Shown one piece after another: positions 24,933 through 35,281 of a stretch of 64,000 nucleotides of DNA. The stretch lies in assembly GCA_947495425.1 (NCBI GenBank), contig CANLYR010000013.1, positions 18,716 through 82,715 on the forward strand. The letters are read 5' to 3'. Numbering within the stretch: position 1 is the stretch's first letter; the number at the start of each line of letters is the position of its first letter. The notes under the pieces are model-generated. The model had not been told where the DNA came from, did no database searches, and saw only the letters and a program-made list of their open reading frames with translations. The translations under genes and the position numbers were made by a program. Origin of the DNA: an uncultured Aquimarina sp. GTDB lineage: Bacteria; Bacteroidota; Bacteroidia; Flavobacteriales; Flavobacteriaceae.

Positions 24933-26513
24933 TTAAATTTTCTTTCTTCTTTTGGTTACTGCAAATAAAAAGATGAATAAAGAAAGAAAAATAGCAATTC
25001 TAGCCAGGTAATTTCCTGCTTTTACATAAAATGTGATGGTATCATTTGTTTTTAGTGTGCCCCTAAGTGCTCCTTGTTTTTCATAACCCAAAGAAGAAAC
25101 AATATTCCCCGTTTGATTTATGATCGCAGAGATGCCTGTATTGGCACTTCTGGCTACGCTTCTTCGGGTTTCTATAGCTCTTAGTTTTGCATAGGACAAA
25201 TGTTGTTTATGTCCTTGTGTATTATCCCACCAGGCATCATTAGTAATAATGGCTAAAAAGTCTGCTTTATTTCTTATATATCCAGTAGAAAACTCTCCAT
25301 AGATGCTTTCATAACAAATCATTGTACCCACCCCTATACTATCTTTGGTGAAAAAAACCTCTCGATCTTCTTGTGTAGTTTTTTTGGCGACAGTACCACC
25401 TAGATCAATCATCACATCGCCAAGAATGGGTTTTAATATGCTTTGATAAGGAAAATTTTCTATCCCCACCACTAGTTTACTTTTGTGATATAATTCACTA
25501 CTTCCATTGGGTCTCACAAAGAAAGCTGAGTTATAATCATCATAATAAACACCTTTTTTATAGGTGTTGGTTTGTGTGCGAATTTTTGCAGGGTCATTAA
25601 ATACGTCTACTAACGAAATTCCTGATAAAAAATGAAGCTTCGGGTAATCTTTTAAAATATTTTCTGCCGTTTTTTTTGCTGTAGAAAAAGGAAAATTAGT
25701 TAATCGGTTATTATCTGCAAATACGGTCTCGGGACCTATAATAAAGTTTGTTTTTGGGGTGATTGCTTTAGTTGCCAAAGAGTCTAATAATACTGCTATA
25801 CGACTATCTGTAGTATTGTATTTTTCGGTATATGGATTGATATTGGGTTGTAGTAGCACAACTTCAATATCTTTACCGGTTTCTTTATATGTTTTTAGGA
25901 GAATAAGAGAAATAAGAATAGGTATTATAATAATTACTCCATTGCGAACGGCTGCCCGATATATGATGGTGTTATCCCTATGTTGTTTGAATAATAAAAT
26001 ACTTTTAAAAACACCAATATTTACAATCCATACCCATAATGTACCGCCAAAAGTTCCTGTAAATTCATACCATTGTATCCATGAGGTAAAACTCGCAAAT
26101 CCGTTTCCTAAGTTAAGCCACGGCCAGGAAAACTGCCATTGCAAATGAAAATATTCAAAGCTCATCCAAAAAGAAACCAAAAATATACTTCCAACAGTAA
26201 ATGATGTTCTTTTGGCTATACTATGATATGTCAAAAATACGAGTGCCATTAATAGCGTATTTACAATTTCTGCAAACCACATCCCAAAAGCACTCGAGTT
26301 ATAGATCCACCAGGTCGTGATTATGTTCCAGATAAAAAAAGTAAGATAGGCAAGTCCAAAAACCTGACTTTTACTGTATTTGTTATTACGAATGTTATAT
26401 TCTGCGAGTAAAAGAGGAATAAAGCCAAAGAATAGAAACAAAGGAAAACCATAGGTTGGCCAGCTCACAGCAAGTAGTAGTCCTGAACTTATAGACAGTA
26501 TGATATTTTTCAT
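24933..26513 (-). CDS. lnt: apolipoprotein N-acyltransferase
   Basis: A 526-residue inner-membrane enzyme that adds the third acyl chain to the N-terminal Cys of lipoproteins. About six N-terminal membrane helices (1-205) precede a periplasmic nitrilase-fold domain and a final membrane helix near 500-520. The catalytic triad segments are visible: Glu in IGPETVF, Lys in YHKSKLVVGIENFPY and Cys in MICYESIYGE. Length matches the family. The gene is divergent from pssA with a 152-base spacer. Confidence 0.95.
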   Translation of the reverse strand: MKNIILSISSGLLLAVSWPTYGFPLFLFFGFIPLLLAEYNIRNNKYSKSQVFGLAYLTFFIWNIITTWWIYNSSAFGMWFAEIVNTLLMALVFLTYHSIAKRTSFTVGSIFLVSFWMSFEYFHLQWQFSWPWLNLGNGFASFTSWIQWYEFTGTFGGTLWVWIVNIGVFKSILLFKQHRDNTIIYRAAVRNGVIIIIPILISLILLKTYKETGKDIEVVLLQPNINPYTEKYNTTDSRIAVLLDSLATKAITPKTNFIIGPETVFADNNRLTNFPFSTAKKTAENILKDYPKLHFLSGISLVDVFNDPAKIRTQTNTYKKGVYYDDYNSAFFVRPNGSSELYHKSKLVVGIENFPYQSILKPILGDVMIDLGGTVAKKTTQEDREVFFTKDSIGVGTMICYESIYGEFSTGYIRNKADFLAIITNDAWWDNTQGHKQHLSYAKLRAIETRRSVARSANTGISAIINQTGNIVSSLGYEKQGALRGTLKTNDTITFYVKAGNYLARIAIFLSLFIFLFAVTKRRKKI

Positions 26514-26665
26514 AAAAAAAGACTTCCGCGTTAAAGACGAAATTAAACTTATTTAGTTACAATGAGCAGCATAGCATACTTCTTTTTTTTAGGTATAACA
26601 CTTCATATTTTAAATATACAGCAACAGACCAAAATAGTTTGCTATTTTTACACAAAATCAATCAC

Positions 26666-27421
26666 ATGTGGATCAAAAGACAAATACCTAATTTTATAAC
26701 ACTTCTTAATCTTTTTTGTGGATGTATTGCAGTTGTACATGCCATACAAGGTGATATGGAAATTGCAGCATTATTTATAATGTTGGGTATTGGGTTTGAT
26801 TTTTTTGATGGTCTTGCTGCCAGGTTGCTTAATGTACAAAGTGAGCTTGGGTTACAGCTAGATTCTCTTGCAGATATGGTTACTAGTGGTCTTGCTCCTG
26901 GTTTGGTGATGTGTCATTTATTAGGACAAGCTTTTGGATATACTGAATATGTAGCTACCACTTGGGAGGCAGAAACGTTGTCAACAGATTTAGACCTTTC
27001 CTATATATCATCAGTAGGTTTATTGATTACGTTAGCCTCAGCATATCGCTTGGCTAAATTTAATGTAGATACGCGACAAACCACATCATTTATTGGTTTG
27101 CCAACACCTGCAAATGCATTATTGATTATAAGTCTTCCACTTATCCTTAAGTACCAACCAGAAATCTGGACTATTAATTTGATATACAATATTTGGTTTT
27201 TGATTGGGGTTACGGTGGTAAGCTGTTACTTGCTTAATGCAGAAATACCCCTGTTTGCACTAAAATTTAAGACCTGGGGCTTCAAAGAAAATAAAGTACG
27301 GTATATCTTCTTATTGATAGCAATTATATTGATTGCTTTACTGAAGTTTATTGCAATTCCGTTAGTGATATTATTATATATCTTGATGTCTTTGATAGTT
27401 ACCAGAAGTGAGAACGCTTAA
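26666..27421 (+). CDS. pssA: CDP-diacylglycerol-serine O-phosphatidyltransferase
   Basis: From the ATG at 26666 this is 251 residues; an upstream TTG at 26639 would add nine. It has about eight membrane helices. The CDP-alcohol phosphotransferase signature D-G-x2-A-R-x8-G-x3-D-x3-D appears as DGLAARLLNVQSELGLQLDS-LAD in the second and third helices. It makes phosphatidylserine, the precursor of phosphatidylethanolamine, at the inner membrane. The start chosen gives the usual N-terminus MWIKRQIPNFITLLNLF. Confidence 0.95.
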   Translation: MWIKRQIPNFITLLNLFCGCIAVVHAIQGDMEIAALFIMLGIGFDFFDGLAARLLNVQSELGLQLDSLADMVTSGLAPGLVMCHLLGQAFGYTEYVATTWEAETLSTDLDLSYISSVGLLITLASAYRLAKFNVDTRQTTSFIGLPTPANALLIISLPLILKYQPEIWTINLIYNIWFLIGVTVVSCYLLNAEIPLFALKFKTWGFKENKVRYIFLLIAIILIALLKFIAIPLVILLYILMSLIVTRSENA

Positions 27422-27505
27422 TTTTGATAAGTAATTAAGTAGTTTTTGAAGTTTAGGGCTAGCATAACATTTAAGTATGGCACGTTTATTATTTTCACTA
27501 ACTCA

Positions 27506-28249
27506 CTAATTAAAATCTAATTTCTTTTTACGAAGTTCAAAATTTTGCCCTAGATATACTTTACGTACCATCTCATCTGCTGCTAGTTCTTCTGGGATAC
27601 CTGCTTTTAGAATACTTCCTTCAAACATCAGATAGGTTCGGTCTGTGATCGCTAATGTTTCTTGTACATTATGATCGGTAATTAGAATACCAATATTTTT
27701 ATTTTTTAGTTGAGCAACTATACGCTGGATATCTTCTACTGCTACCGGGTCTACACCGGCAAATGGTTCATCGAGTAGAATGAAGTTAGGGTCTGTTGCT
27801 AGTGCACGAGCAATCTCGGTACGTCGGCGTTCGCCACCGCTCAATAAATCACCACGATTTTTGCGAATATGTCCTAAGCCAAACTCTTCGATCAATGCTT
27901 CCATTTTATGCAATTGTTCTTTTTTTGAAAGTTTTGTGAGTTGTAATACGCTTAAAATGTTATCCTCGATACTAAGTTTTCTAAAAACAGAAGCTTCCTG
28001 AGCCAAATAGCCAATTCCGTTTTGTGCACGTTTGTACATAGGATATTTTGTAATATCAATATCTTCTAGTGTAATTTTACCACCGTTTGGCTTTACCAAC
28101 CCTACAATCATATAAAAAGAAGTGGTTTTACCTGCGCCATTAGGGCCAAGCAGCCCAACTATTTCTCCTTGATTTACTTCAAGAGAAATTCCTTTTACTA
28201 CTTTTCGCCCTTTGTAGGACTTCATTAAATTATCTGCTTTCAATTTCAT
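27506..28249 (-). CDS. lptB: LPS export system ATP-binding protein LptB
   Basis: A 247-residue ABC ATPase. Walker A is [11 protein letters not shown], the Q-loop [13 protein letters not shown], the signature [15 protein letters not shown], Walker [14 protein letters not shown] and the switch His is in [12 protein letters not shown]. The DEPFAGVDP and EASVFRKL segments are specific to LptB. It powers extraction of lipopolysaccharide by LptFG. The gene sits in the recQ-kdsD-tatC-lptB neighbourhood typical of Flavobacteriia, where kdsD (Kdo synthesis) also serves LPS. A TACATTTG -7-like box at 28293-28300 (minus strand) may give it its own promoter. Confidence 0.95.
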   Translation of the reverse strand: MKLKADNLMKSYKGRKVVKGISLEVNQGEIVGLLGPNGAGKTTSFYMIVGLVKPNGGKITLEDIDITKYPMYKRAQNGIGYLAQEASVFRKLSIEDNILSVLQLTKLSKKEQLHKMEALIEEFGLGHIRKNRGDLLSGGERRRTEIARALATDPNFILLDEPFAGVDPVAVEDIQRIVAQLKNKNIGILITDHNVQETLAITDRTYLMFEGSILKAGIPEELAADEMVRKVYLGQNFELRKKKLDFN

Positions 28250-28332
28250 AATACAATAACTTCTTTATGGTATCGATGTTGCGATGGTGATGCAAATGTA
28301 TAGTATTCCTTTTTATGTTAAGGGTATATGTT

Positions 28333-28689
28333 TTAGTGGCGAGACGTTTTTTCTTCCAAAGCATCCCAAAATTCATAAGCACGTCTTAAGTGTGGGATGA
28401 CTATAGTACCTCCCACCAAAGTTGCAATGCCTAGCGCTTCGGCAACTTCTTCTTTAGTTAGTCCTTCTTTATGACATGTCTCTAGGTGATAACGAACGCA
28501 ATCATCACATCGTAACACCGCAGAGGCTACTAATCCAAGTAATTCTTTTGTTTTTACATTTAGCGCCCCTTCCATAAAGGCATTCGTATCCAGATTAAAG
28601 ATTCTTTTGATTACTTTATTATTATCTTCGAGAATACGAGTGTTCATTTTTTCTCTATATGCATTGAAATCGTCAACTATAGTGCTCAT
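28333..28689 (-). CDS. carboxymuconolactone decarboxylase / AhpD-like protein
   Basis: A 118-residue all-helical protein. The redox-type motif VLRCDDCVRYHLE (CxxC followed by His) is that of AhpD-like alkylhydroperoxidases, whose two cysteines shuttle electrons to peroxiredoxin-type partners. The C-terminal GIATLVGGTIVIPHLRRAYE is also typical. Its start overlaps the tatC stop by 4 bases (ATGA-type coupling), so it is in one operon with tatC and kdsD. The precise substrate is unknown. Confidence 0.88.
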   Translation of the reverse strand: MSTIVDDFNAYREKMNTRILEDNNKVIKRIFNLDTNAFMEGALNVKTKELLGLVASAVLRCDDCVRYHLETCHKEGLTKEEVAEALGIATLVGGTIVIPHLRRAYEFWDALEEKTSRH

Positions 28690-29522
28690 TTGGATTGTTT
28701 TTGTAGTTTTTTGTTTTCTTTTTTAATAACTACCTTAGAAATAAAAATACTTATCTCATACAGCAGTAAAATCGGTATAGCCACAATAATCTGACTTACA
28801 ATATCAGGGGGTGTAATTACTGCAGAGAGTATGAGTACAATAACTAAAGCAAATTTTCGATATTTTTTTAAAAATTCTGGAGTAACCAAGCCCACTTTGG
28901 TAAGGAAAAACATAATAACCGGTAACTCAAATATTAATCCACAAGCAATTACTGAGGTTCTTACAAGCGCAATATAGTTGTCGATGTCAAATTCATTGAG
29001 AACCTCTTTGCTTACCTGATATCCCCCCAAAAAGTTAATGGATAGTGGGGTGATGACATAATATCCAAAAAGTACCCCTAAGAAAAACAAGCAAGAACAG
29101 ATAATGATAAAACCTTTGGAATATTTTTTCTCGGTATCATACATTGCTGGGGCAATAAACTTCCAGAATTCATATAAAACATACGGGAAAGCAATAATAA
29201 AACCTGCCGTAATTGAGGTCCAGATATGAACAGAGAATTGTCCAGCTACTTTCCTGCTTTGTACACTAAATGGCAATTCTTGAAAGCATAAACTTTCATC
29301 TAACCCCAAGAATTTTGACAGATTACATAGACCTTTATATGTTGGAAAATCAGGTTTTTTTGGTCCAAAAATTAATACGTCAAAAATAAATTCTTTAGCC
29401 AAAAAAGCAGCAATACCAGCGATGAGTACGGCAACGGTTGCTCTAATGAGATGCCAACGAAGCTCTTCTAGGTGATCCAGAAAAGACATAGCTTGTGGAT
29501 TTTTTTTAGTCTTTGTTGCCAT
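28686..29522 (-). CDS. tatC: Sec-independent protein translocase subunit TatC
   Basis: A 278-residue inner-membrane protein with six hydrophobic helices. The N-terminal MSFLDHLEELRWHLIRA contains the family's FxxHLxELR-type signature used to bind twin-arginine signal peptides. Further hallmarks are FWKFIAPAMYDTEKKY and LTKVGLVTPEFLKKYRK. A loop with three cysteines (about 85-102) enlarges the first periplasmic region, a Bacteroidota trait. Its start abuts the kdsD stop, and no tatA lies in the window. Confidence 0.95.
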   Translation of the reverse strand: MATKTKKNPQAMSFLDHLEELRWHLIRATVAVLIAGIAAFLAKEFIFDVLIFGPKKPDFPTYKGLCNLSKFLGLDESLCFQELPFSVQSRKVAGQFSVHIWTSITAGFIIAFPYVLYEFWKFIAPAMYDTEKKYSKGFIIICSCLFFLGVLFGYYVITPLSINFLGGYQVSKEVLNEFDIDNYIALVRTSVIACGLIFELPVIMFFLTKVGLVTPEFLKKYRKFALVIVLILSAVITPPDIVSQIIVAIPILLLYEISIFISKVVIKKENKKLQKQSK

Positions 29523-30493
29523 TATAGAATACCTTCTCTCATTAGATCATGAATATGTAAAAGCCCTGTGTATTTGCCATCTTTTTCAGCAAGTAATTGG
29601 GTAATTGAATTTTCTTCTATTTTTTCGAGTGCATCGACAGCCATAGCATCATTATCAATGCTTTTTGGATTTGGAGACATAATTTGTCTGGCAGTCAATC
29701 CTTCAAAAGAAGACGTCTTATTTGTAGTGAGCATCCTACGCAAGTCACCATCAGTAATGATACCAATAATGGCTCCATTTTCGGTTACGGCTGTTGCGCC
29801 TAATCTTTTTTCTGTCATTTCTACAATTACAGTATTGATATCTGATTCGGGAGCTACTTCTGGTTTTTGATTACGTGATGTAATATCACTTACCCGCAAG
29901 TATAATTTTTTTCCTAGCGCACCACCTGGATGATATTTAGCAAAATCTCGACTAGAGAAACCTTCTAGATGCAGCAAACAAACTGCTAGTGCATCACCCA
30001 TAACTAATTGAGCCGTTGTGCTGGTCGTGGGAGCCAGATTATTTGGACACGCTTCTTTTTCTACATAGGCGTGCAAAACATAATCTGCCTCTGTGCCTAA
30101 AAATGATTCTTTGTTGGCAGTAATACCAATCAATGGGTTTTTGAAACTTTTAATAAAAGGAACCAAGACTTTTATTTCGGGAGTATTACCACTTTTTGAA
30201 ATACAGATAACAACATCATCTTTAAGAATATTTCCTAAATCTCCATGGATAGCATCAGCAGCATGCATAAAAACTGCCGGGGTTCCTGTAGAGTTCATTG
30301 TCGCTACTATTTTGGTTGCAATAATAGCGCTTTTTCCTATACCAGTAATAATCACTCTTCCTTTTGAGTTGTGAATAGTTTCAACCGCTTTGGCAAACTC
30401 CTCGTCAATTAGCTCTTCTAAGTAAGCAATTGCTTTAGCTTCTTCGGCTATAGTTTTCTTAGCGTATGAAATTATAGTTTCCTGGGTATTCAA
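29522..30493 (-). CDS. kdsD: arabinose-5-phosphate isomerase (KpsF/GutQ/KdsD family)
   Basis: A 323-residue cytosolic enzyme converting ribulose-5-phosphate to arabinose-5-phosphate for Kdo synthesis. The SIS domain (about 30-175) has GIGKSAIIATKIVATMNSTG and DAIHGDLG, ending in the metal-site region YHPGGALGK. Two CBS domains follow (about 205-320). It is first in the operon kdsD-tatC-AhpD-like, with a 237-base divergent spacer to recQ. Confidence 0.94.
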   Translation of the reverse strand: MNTQETIISYAKKTIAEEAKAIAYLEELIDEEFAKAVETIHNSKGRVIITGIGKSAIIATKIVATMNSTGTPAVFMHAADAIHGDLGNILKDDVVICISKSGNTPEIKVLVPFIKSFKNPLIGITANKESFLGTEADYVLHAYVEKEACPNNLAPTTSTTAQLVMGDALAVCLLHLEGFSSRDFAKYHPGGALGKKLYLRVSDITSRNQKPEVAPESDINTVIVEMTEKRLGATAVTENGAIIGIITDGDLRRMLTTNKTSSFEGLTARQIMSPNPKSIDNDAMAVDALEKIEENSITQLLAEKDGKYTGLLHIHDLMREGIL

Positions 30494-30730
30494 ATTTTTA
30501 AATTTTTAGGTGTTATAAAAAAGATTTTATTATCTTTAATTAACGCAAAGGTATACAATACCGTATTAATTTTAAATACTGTCAAAAAAAAGGATATTAA
30601 TTTGTACTTTAATTATATTTGGCATACTGAAATGACAAATGATATGATCCACTAAATTTGTGTTTGGGGAAACAGATTTTAGTGTTAGTGAAGTCTTTAT
30701 TTAATTGGTATATAAAAGTTAAAAGATTTA

Positions 30731-32938
30731 ATGAATTTGAACGAAACTGACTTACAAAGTGCCCTGAAGAAGTATTTTGGTTTTAGTCAATTTAGAGGAT
30801 TACAGGAAAAAGTAATTAAAAGTATTCTCGACAAGAAGAATACATTTGTGATCATGCCTACAGGCGGAGGAAAGTCTCTGTGTTATCAGCTACCAGCTTT
30901 AATGTTTGAGGGAACTGCCATTGTGGTATCTCCTCTAATTGCATTGATGAAAAATCAGGTAGATGCTATACGAAGTATTTCTTCTGAAGAAGGTATAGCC
31001 CATGTGCTTAATTCTTCATTGAACAAATCAGAGATAAAAAAAGTAAAAGATGATATTATTAACGGAGTTACAAAATTATTATATGTTGCTCCGGAGTCGC
31101 TTACCAAAGAAGAATATGTAGATTTCTTGAAGTCACAAAAAATTTCATTTCTAGCCATAGACGAAGCCCATTGTATTAGCGAATGGGGTCATGATTTTAG
31201 ACCAGAATATCGAAATTTGCGTAATATTATTAAGAGAATTGGAGAAGATATACCAATTATAGGACTTACAGCTACTGCGACACCAAAAGTACAAGAAGAT
31301 ATCCTGAAAAACTTAGGGATGAGCGATGCTCAAACGTTTAAAGCGTCATTTAATCGTCCAAATTTGTTTTATGAAATTCGGCCAAAAACAAAAAATGTTG
31401 ATGCAGACATTATTCGTTTTGTAAAACAAAATCAAGGAAAAAGCGGTATCATATATTGTTTGAGTAGAAAACGTGTTGAAGAATTGGCGCAGACTCTAGA
31501 AGTTAACGGGGTCAAAGCAGTACCTTATCACGCAGGGTTGGATGCAAAAACCAGAGCAAGGCATCAAGATATGTTTTTGATGGAAGATACAGACGTCGTA
31601 GTGGCTACTATTGCTTTTGGGATGGGAATCGATAAACCCGATGTTCGTTTTGTAATACATCATGATATGCCCAAAAGTATTGAAAGCTATTATCAAGAAA
31701 CTGGTCGTGCTGGTCGAGATGGTGGAGAAGGACATTGCCTGGCATACTATGCGTATAAAGATATTGAAAAGCTAGAAAAATTTATGAGTGGTAAGCCTGT
31801 TGCGGAACAGGAAATTGGCCATGCGTTGTTGCAGGAAATTGTTGCTTTTGCAGAAACCTCAATATCCAGACGTAAGTTTATATTGCATTATTTTGGAGAA
31901 GATTTTGATGGAGAACATGGGGAAGGTGCCGATATGGATGATAATGTGCGCAATCCCAAGAAAAAACACGAAGCTCAGGACGAGGTCAAACTCTTATTAG
32001 AAGTAGTAAAAAAGACAGGAGAAATTTATAAATCCAAGGATTTAGTGAATACCATCATAGGAAAAAGCAACGCGCTTATTCTCTCACATAAAACTAACAA
32101 ACAATCATTTTTTGGTACCGGAAAATCTAAAGAAGACAAATATTGGATGGCACTTATTCGTCAAGTATTAGTAGCCGGATATCTCAAAAAAGACATAGAA
32201 ACATATGGTGTTATTAAGATCACGCCACAAGGATTAGGTTTTATAGATAATCCAGTTCGTTTTATGATGACAGAAGACCATATGTATGACCAAACGGATG
32301 ATGATACGATAATAACGGTAACCAAAGCTGGAGCTAGAGGAGGAAGCACCGATGAAAAATTAGTATCGATGCTTAAAGATTTACGCAAAACTGTAGCCAA
32401 AAAATTAGGCGTTCCACCTTTTGTGGTATTTCAGGACCCCTCGTTAGAAGATATGGCGCTTAAGTATCCTGTAAATATTGAAGAACTCGGTAATGTGCAT
32501 GGTGTAGGAGAAGGTAAAGCCAAAAAATATGGAAAGCCTTTTGTAGATTTTATTACCAACTATGTAGCTGAAAATGATATTGTACGCCCCGATGATTTTG
32601 TCGTTAAAAGTACAGGAGCAAATAGTGGTCTAAAACTCTATATTATTCAAAATGTAGATCGTAAGTTACCTCTTACTGATATTGCTTCTGCCAAGGGTAT
32701 GGATATGACCGCCTTTATTAAAGAAATGGAAGCTATTGTGTTTAGCGGCACCAAGCTTAATATTTCCTATTGGATTGATGATATTCTCGATGAAGATCAA
32801 CAAGAAGAAATTCATGACTATTTCTTAGAGGCCGAAAATGATAAGATCGATATTGCTATCGAAGAATTTGACGGAGACTATGATGATGAAGAACTGCGTT
32901 TATATCGTATAAAGTTTATTAGTGATGTAGCGAATTGA
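30731..32938 (+). CDS. recQ: ATP-dependent DNA helicase RecQ
   Basis: A 735-residue superfamily-2 helicase. Motif I is TGGGKSLCYQLPA (Lys48), motif II DEAHCISEWGHDFRPEY near residue 144, motif III GLTATATP and motif VI YYQETGRAGRDG. A winged-helix RQC region follows and an HRDC domain lies at about 535-615. The zinc-binding cysteines of RQC are absent: SRRKFILHYFGEDF is followed by a Gly/Asp-rich stretch (GEHGEGADMDDNVRNPKKK) without any Cys. The last 100 residues are acidic. A longer than usual C-terminal extension is seen. It works in recombination and fork repair. Confidence 0.96.
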   Translation: MNLNETDLQSALKKYFGFSQFRGLQEKVIKSILDKKNTFVIMPTGGGKSLCYQLPALMFEGTAIVVSPLIALMKNQVDAIRSISSEEGIAHVLNSSLNKSEIKKVKDDIINGVTKLLYVAPESLTKEEYVDFLKSQKISFLAIDEAHCISEWGHDFRPEYRNLRNIIKRIGEDIPIIGLTATATPKVQEDILKNLGMSDAQTFKASFNRPNLFYEIRPKTKNVDADIIRFVKQNQGKSGIIYCLSRKRVEELAQTLEVNGVKAVPYHAGLDAKTRARHQDMFLMEDTDVVVATIAFGMGIDKPDVRFVIHHDMPKSIESYYQETGRAGRDGGEGHCLAYYAYKDIEKLEKFMSGKPVAEQEIGHALLQEIVAFAETSISRRKFILHYFGEDFDGEHGEGADMDDNVRNPKKKHEAQDEVKLLLEVVKKTGEIYKSKDLVNTIIGKSNALILSHKTNKQSFFGTGKSKEDKYWMALIRQVLVAGYLKKDIETYGVIKITPQGLGFIDNPVRFMMTEDHMYDQTDDDTIITVTKAGARGGSTDEKLVSMLKDLRKTVAKKLGVPPFVVFQDPSLEDMALKYPVNIEELGNVHGVGEGKAKKYGKPFVDFITNYVAENDIVRPDDFVVKSTGANSGLKLYIIQNVDRKLPLTDIASAKGMDMTAFIKEMEAIVFSGTKLNISYWIDDILDEDQQEEIHDYFLEAENDKIDIAIEEFDGDYDDEELRLYRIKFISDVAN

Positions 32939-33142
32939 TATATTATCTATTGTGTTAATCACAAAAAGGGTTACAGCTAAGTAATTCTTTTTAAGAAATT
33001 CTATTAAATTTTAAATCTCCTTTTATATTTATAATAATTATAAGTGGGATTAGATTTAATACAGTTTCCATAGATCATTTACATATATTCAATTTTTAAA
33101 TTTCCTCATTACAATAAAAATTCTTTAAGATTAAAGAATATA

Positions 33143-33174
33143 TTTATTTAAGCATAACCAATTACTTATCTTTG
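33143..33174 (+). promoter_or_regulatory. Bacteroidota-type promoter of the PPIase gene
   Basis: TTTA (33143-33146; consensus TTTG) and TATCTTTG (33167-33174), spaced by 20 bases. The ATG follows 33 bases later. Confidence 0.5.
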
Positions 33175-33207
33175 CTGCTTTAGAATCAAAAGCAAAAAAA
33201 CGCTATT

Positions 33208-34140
33208 ATGCAAGACGGATTATACGCAAAATTTAAGACCACAAAAGGAGATATTCTTATTAATCTAGAGTTTGAAAAAACTCCGGGAACTGTAGGTAAC
33301 TTTGTGGGCCTTGCCGAAGGTAATATAGAAAACGAAGTGATCTCACAAGGAAAACCATACTACAATGGATTAAAATTTCATAGAGTGATTCCTGATTTTA
33401 TGATACAAGGTGGAGATCCGCAAGGTACAGGTGCAGGTGGCCCGGGATATCAGTTTGATGATGAGATACACTCCGATTTAAAACACGATGGACCGGGAGT
33501 ATTATCTATGGCTAATGCTGGTCCGGGAACAAACGGAAGTCAGTTTTTTATTACCCATGTTGAAACATCATGGTTAGATGGGAAGCATACCGTATTTGGT
33601 AAAGTAGTAGAAGGACAAGATGTAGTTGATACTATAGCACAAGGTGATACTATAGACGAGGTTGAAATTATTAGAGAAGGAGAAGAGGCGCAAAACTTCA
33701 ATGCTGTAGAAACCTTTAGAAAATTTAACGGAGCAAAAGCTGAACGTGAAGCTTCTGCTAAGAAAAAAGCTGAAGAATTATTAGAAGAATTAGCCGCTGG
33801 ATTTGATAAAACTGATAGCGGATTACGTTATAAAGTAATTCAAAAAGGAGATGGTGTAAAAGCAGAAAAAGGAAAAACAGTTTCTGTACACTACAAAGGT
33901 AGTTTAACAGATGGAACAGTATTTGACTCTTCCTATAAGCGTAATCAACCCATTGATTTTCCTCTTGGGATGGGAAATGTAATTGCCGGATGGGATGAAG
34001 GAATTGCATTATTGCAAGTAGGAGATAAAGCACGTTTTGTGATCCCACCTTATCTTGGGTATGGAGAAAGCGGCGCAGGAGGTGTAATACCCCCAAATGC
34101 AACTCTTGTTTTTGATGTAGAATTAGTAGAAGTGAAATAA
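33208..34140 (+). CDS. peptidyl-prolyl isomerase, cyclophilin-FKBP fusion
   Basis: A 310-residue protein with two unrelated prolyl isomerase folds. Residues 1-160 are a cyclophilin ([20 protein letters not shown] with the catalytic Arg, then [19 protein letters not shown]). A helical linker spans about 165-195. Residues 200-310 are an FKBP domain ([60 protein letters not shown]). No signal peptide is present, so it is probably cytosolic. Such fusions occur in Flavobacteriia. A strong terminator follows. Confidence 0.95.
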   Translation: MQDGLYAKFKTTKGDILINLEFEKTPGTVGNFVGLAEGNIENEVISQGKPYYNGLKFHRVIPDFMIQGGDPQGTGAGGPGYQFDDEIHSDLKHDGPGVLSMANAGPGTNGSQFFITHVETSWLDGKHTVFGKVVEGQDVVDTIAQGDTIDEVEIIREGEEAQNFNAVETFRKFNGAKAEREASAKKKAEELLEELAAGFDKTDSGLRYKVIQKGDGVKAEKGKTVSVHYKGSLTDGTVFDSSYKRNQPIDFPLGMGNVIAGWDEGIALLQVGDKARFVIPPYLGYGESGAGGVIPPNATLVFDVELVEVK

Positions 34141-34164
34141 TTTTTATTAAATATATTTTTGAGA

Positions 34165-34193
34165 GCGCCTCTGTATGTTTCAGAGGCGTTTTG
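34165..34193 (+). terminator. intrinsic terminator of the PPIase gene
   Basis: GCGCCTCTG / CAGAGGCGT stem (34165-34173 and 34181-34189) followed by TTTTGTTTT. Confidence 0.85.
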
Positions 34194-34418
34194 TTTTAAA
34201 AACCTGTATGTTAAATGGTATAAAAAATTTTGGTACACTTTGTGATTACTGATAATTGAATTTTTGTTAATAAAACCTATTTTTTATCTGATTCAAAATC
34301 ATTACTTTGGTTGTGTAAAGTTATGATGAAAATGTTAAAGTTTTCGATTGATATTTAGATATTTGCTTCTTCTTAATTATAATTTGGGAAACTAAGAAGA
34401 AGTTTTTAATCAACTAAT

Positions 34419-35219
34419 ATGAGAAATACTGTACTAACAACTTTTTTAATTATTTTTCTTACGAATGTTTTTTATGGTCAAGAAAACGACGATGTTCTTA
34501 CTGATATCAAAGATCAAATGGAGGTCATTGATAGTTATACCGAATTTGATACGTTTTTCTTAGATCCAGAAGAATTTCTTGACAAAATGCCAGATAATGC
34601 AGCAGAACTCAATGGATATTATGAGCACGAACGTCTTAAAAAGATTATACGAAAAGTAGGAACACGTTCTGCAGATGTACTCACTACCTTTTATTTTTGG
34701 AATGATCAACTAATTCATGTGAGCTATAAGCAGAAGCCTTATTTGACTTCAACCAGCTCTAATGGACAAAATGTTCTGGATTATTCTAGTACATATACTA
34801 AATATGAATCAAAGCATTACTTTAATAAAGGAGAAGAAGTAGCTACTGAAAAAATAGGAGCACCAATGGCTGGGATTGCTTTAGAAGAAGAATTTGTATC
34901 CTATGCTAATAAGATGAAAGCGTTACTTGATAATAAATTCTATAATAGAGCTGTATATGAAGCCCTTCAAGGGAGATGGATTTTTATACAAAATACAGAG
35001 GATTATATTATTTTTGAAGGTACTATACGATTTAACTTTTATAATGGAAAATTTGCAAATCGTCTAAAAACCAGAATTGAGGATGGTGTTCTTGAGTGCT
35101 TTTTCCCTATGGACGACCGTATTTATAGATACAAAATAGAGAACGTTGATGAAAATATACTTACGCTTATCGATCTTTTTTCAAAAGAGGAGTTTGCATA
35201 TGCCAAAGTAGAGAATTAA
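34419..35219 (+). CDS. exported protein of unknown function
   Basis: A 266-residue protein with a clear signal peptide (about 1-20, ending VFYGQ). The mature part begins acidic (DDVLTDIKDQMEVIDSYTEF). It is beta-rich later, with TFYFWNDQLIHVSYKQKPYL and a C-terminal sheet (RIEDGVLECFFPMDDRIYRY). No lipobox, repeats or catalytic motif are seen and I do not recognise the family. It is a single gene, convergent with the GNAT gene. Confidence 0.6.
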   Translation: MRNTVLTTFLIIFLTNVFYGQENDDVLTDIKDQMEVIDSYTEFDTFFLDPEEFLDKMPDNAAELNGYYEHERLKKIIRKVGTRSADVLTTFYFWNDQLIHVSYKQKPYLTSTSSNGQNVLDYSSTYTKYESKHYFNKGEEVATEKIGAPMAGIALEEEFVSYANKMKALLDNKFYNRAVYEALQGRWIFIQNTEDYIIFEGTIRFNFYNGKFANRLKTRIEDGVLECFFPMDDRIYRYKIENVDENILTLIDLFSKEEFAYAKVEN

Positions 35220-35281
35220 AGAATAGATTATTTTATATAGTGTATGCCAAGATTTCTATGCCGAGAACTTATAAAAGAGCT

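Noticed and set aside
6967..30671. Shared GTGTTTGGGGAA at 6967-6978 and 30660-30671, each upstream of a plus-strand gene
   Set aside because: A single 12-bp match with different downstream sequence and different distance to the genes; insufficient to propose a common site.
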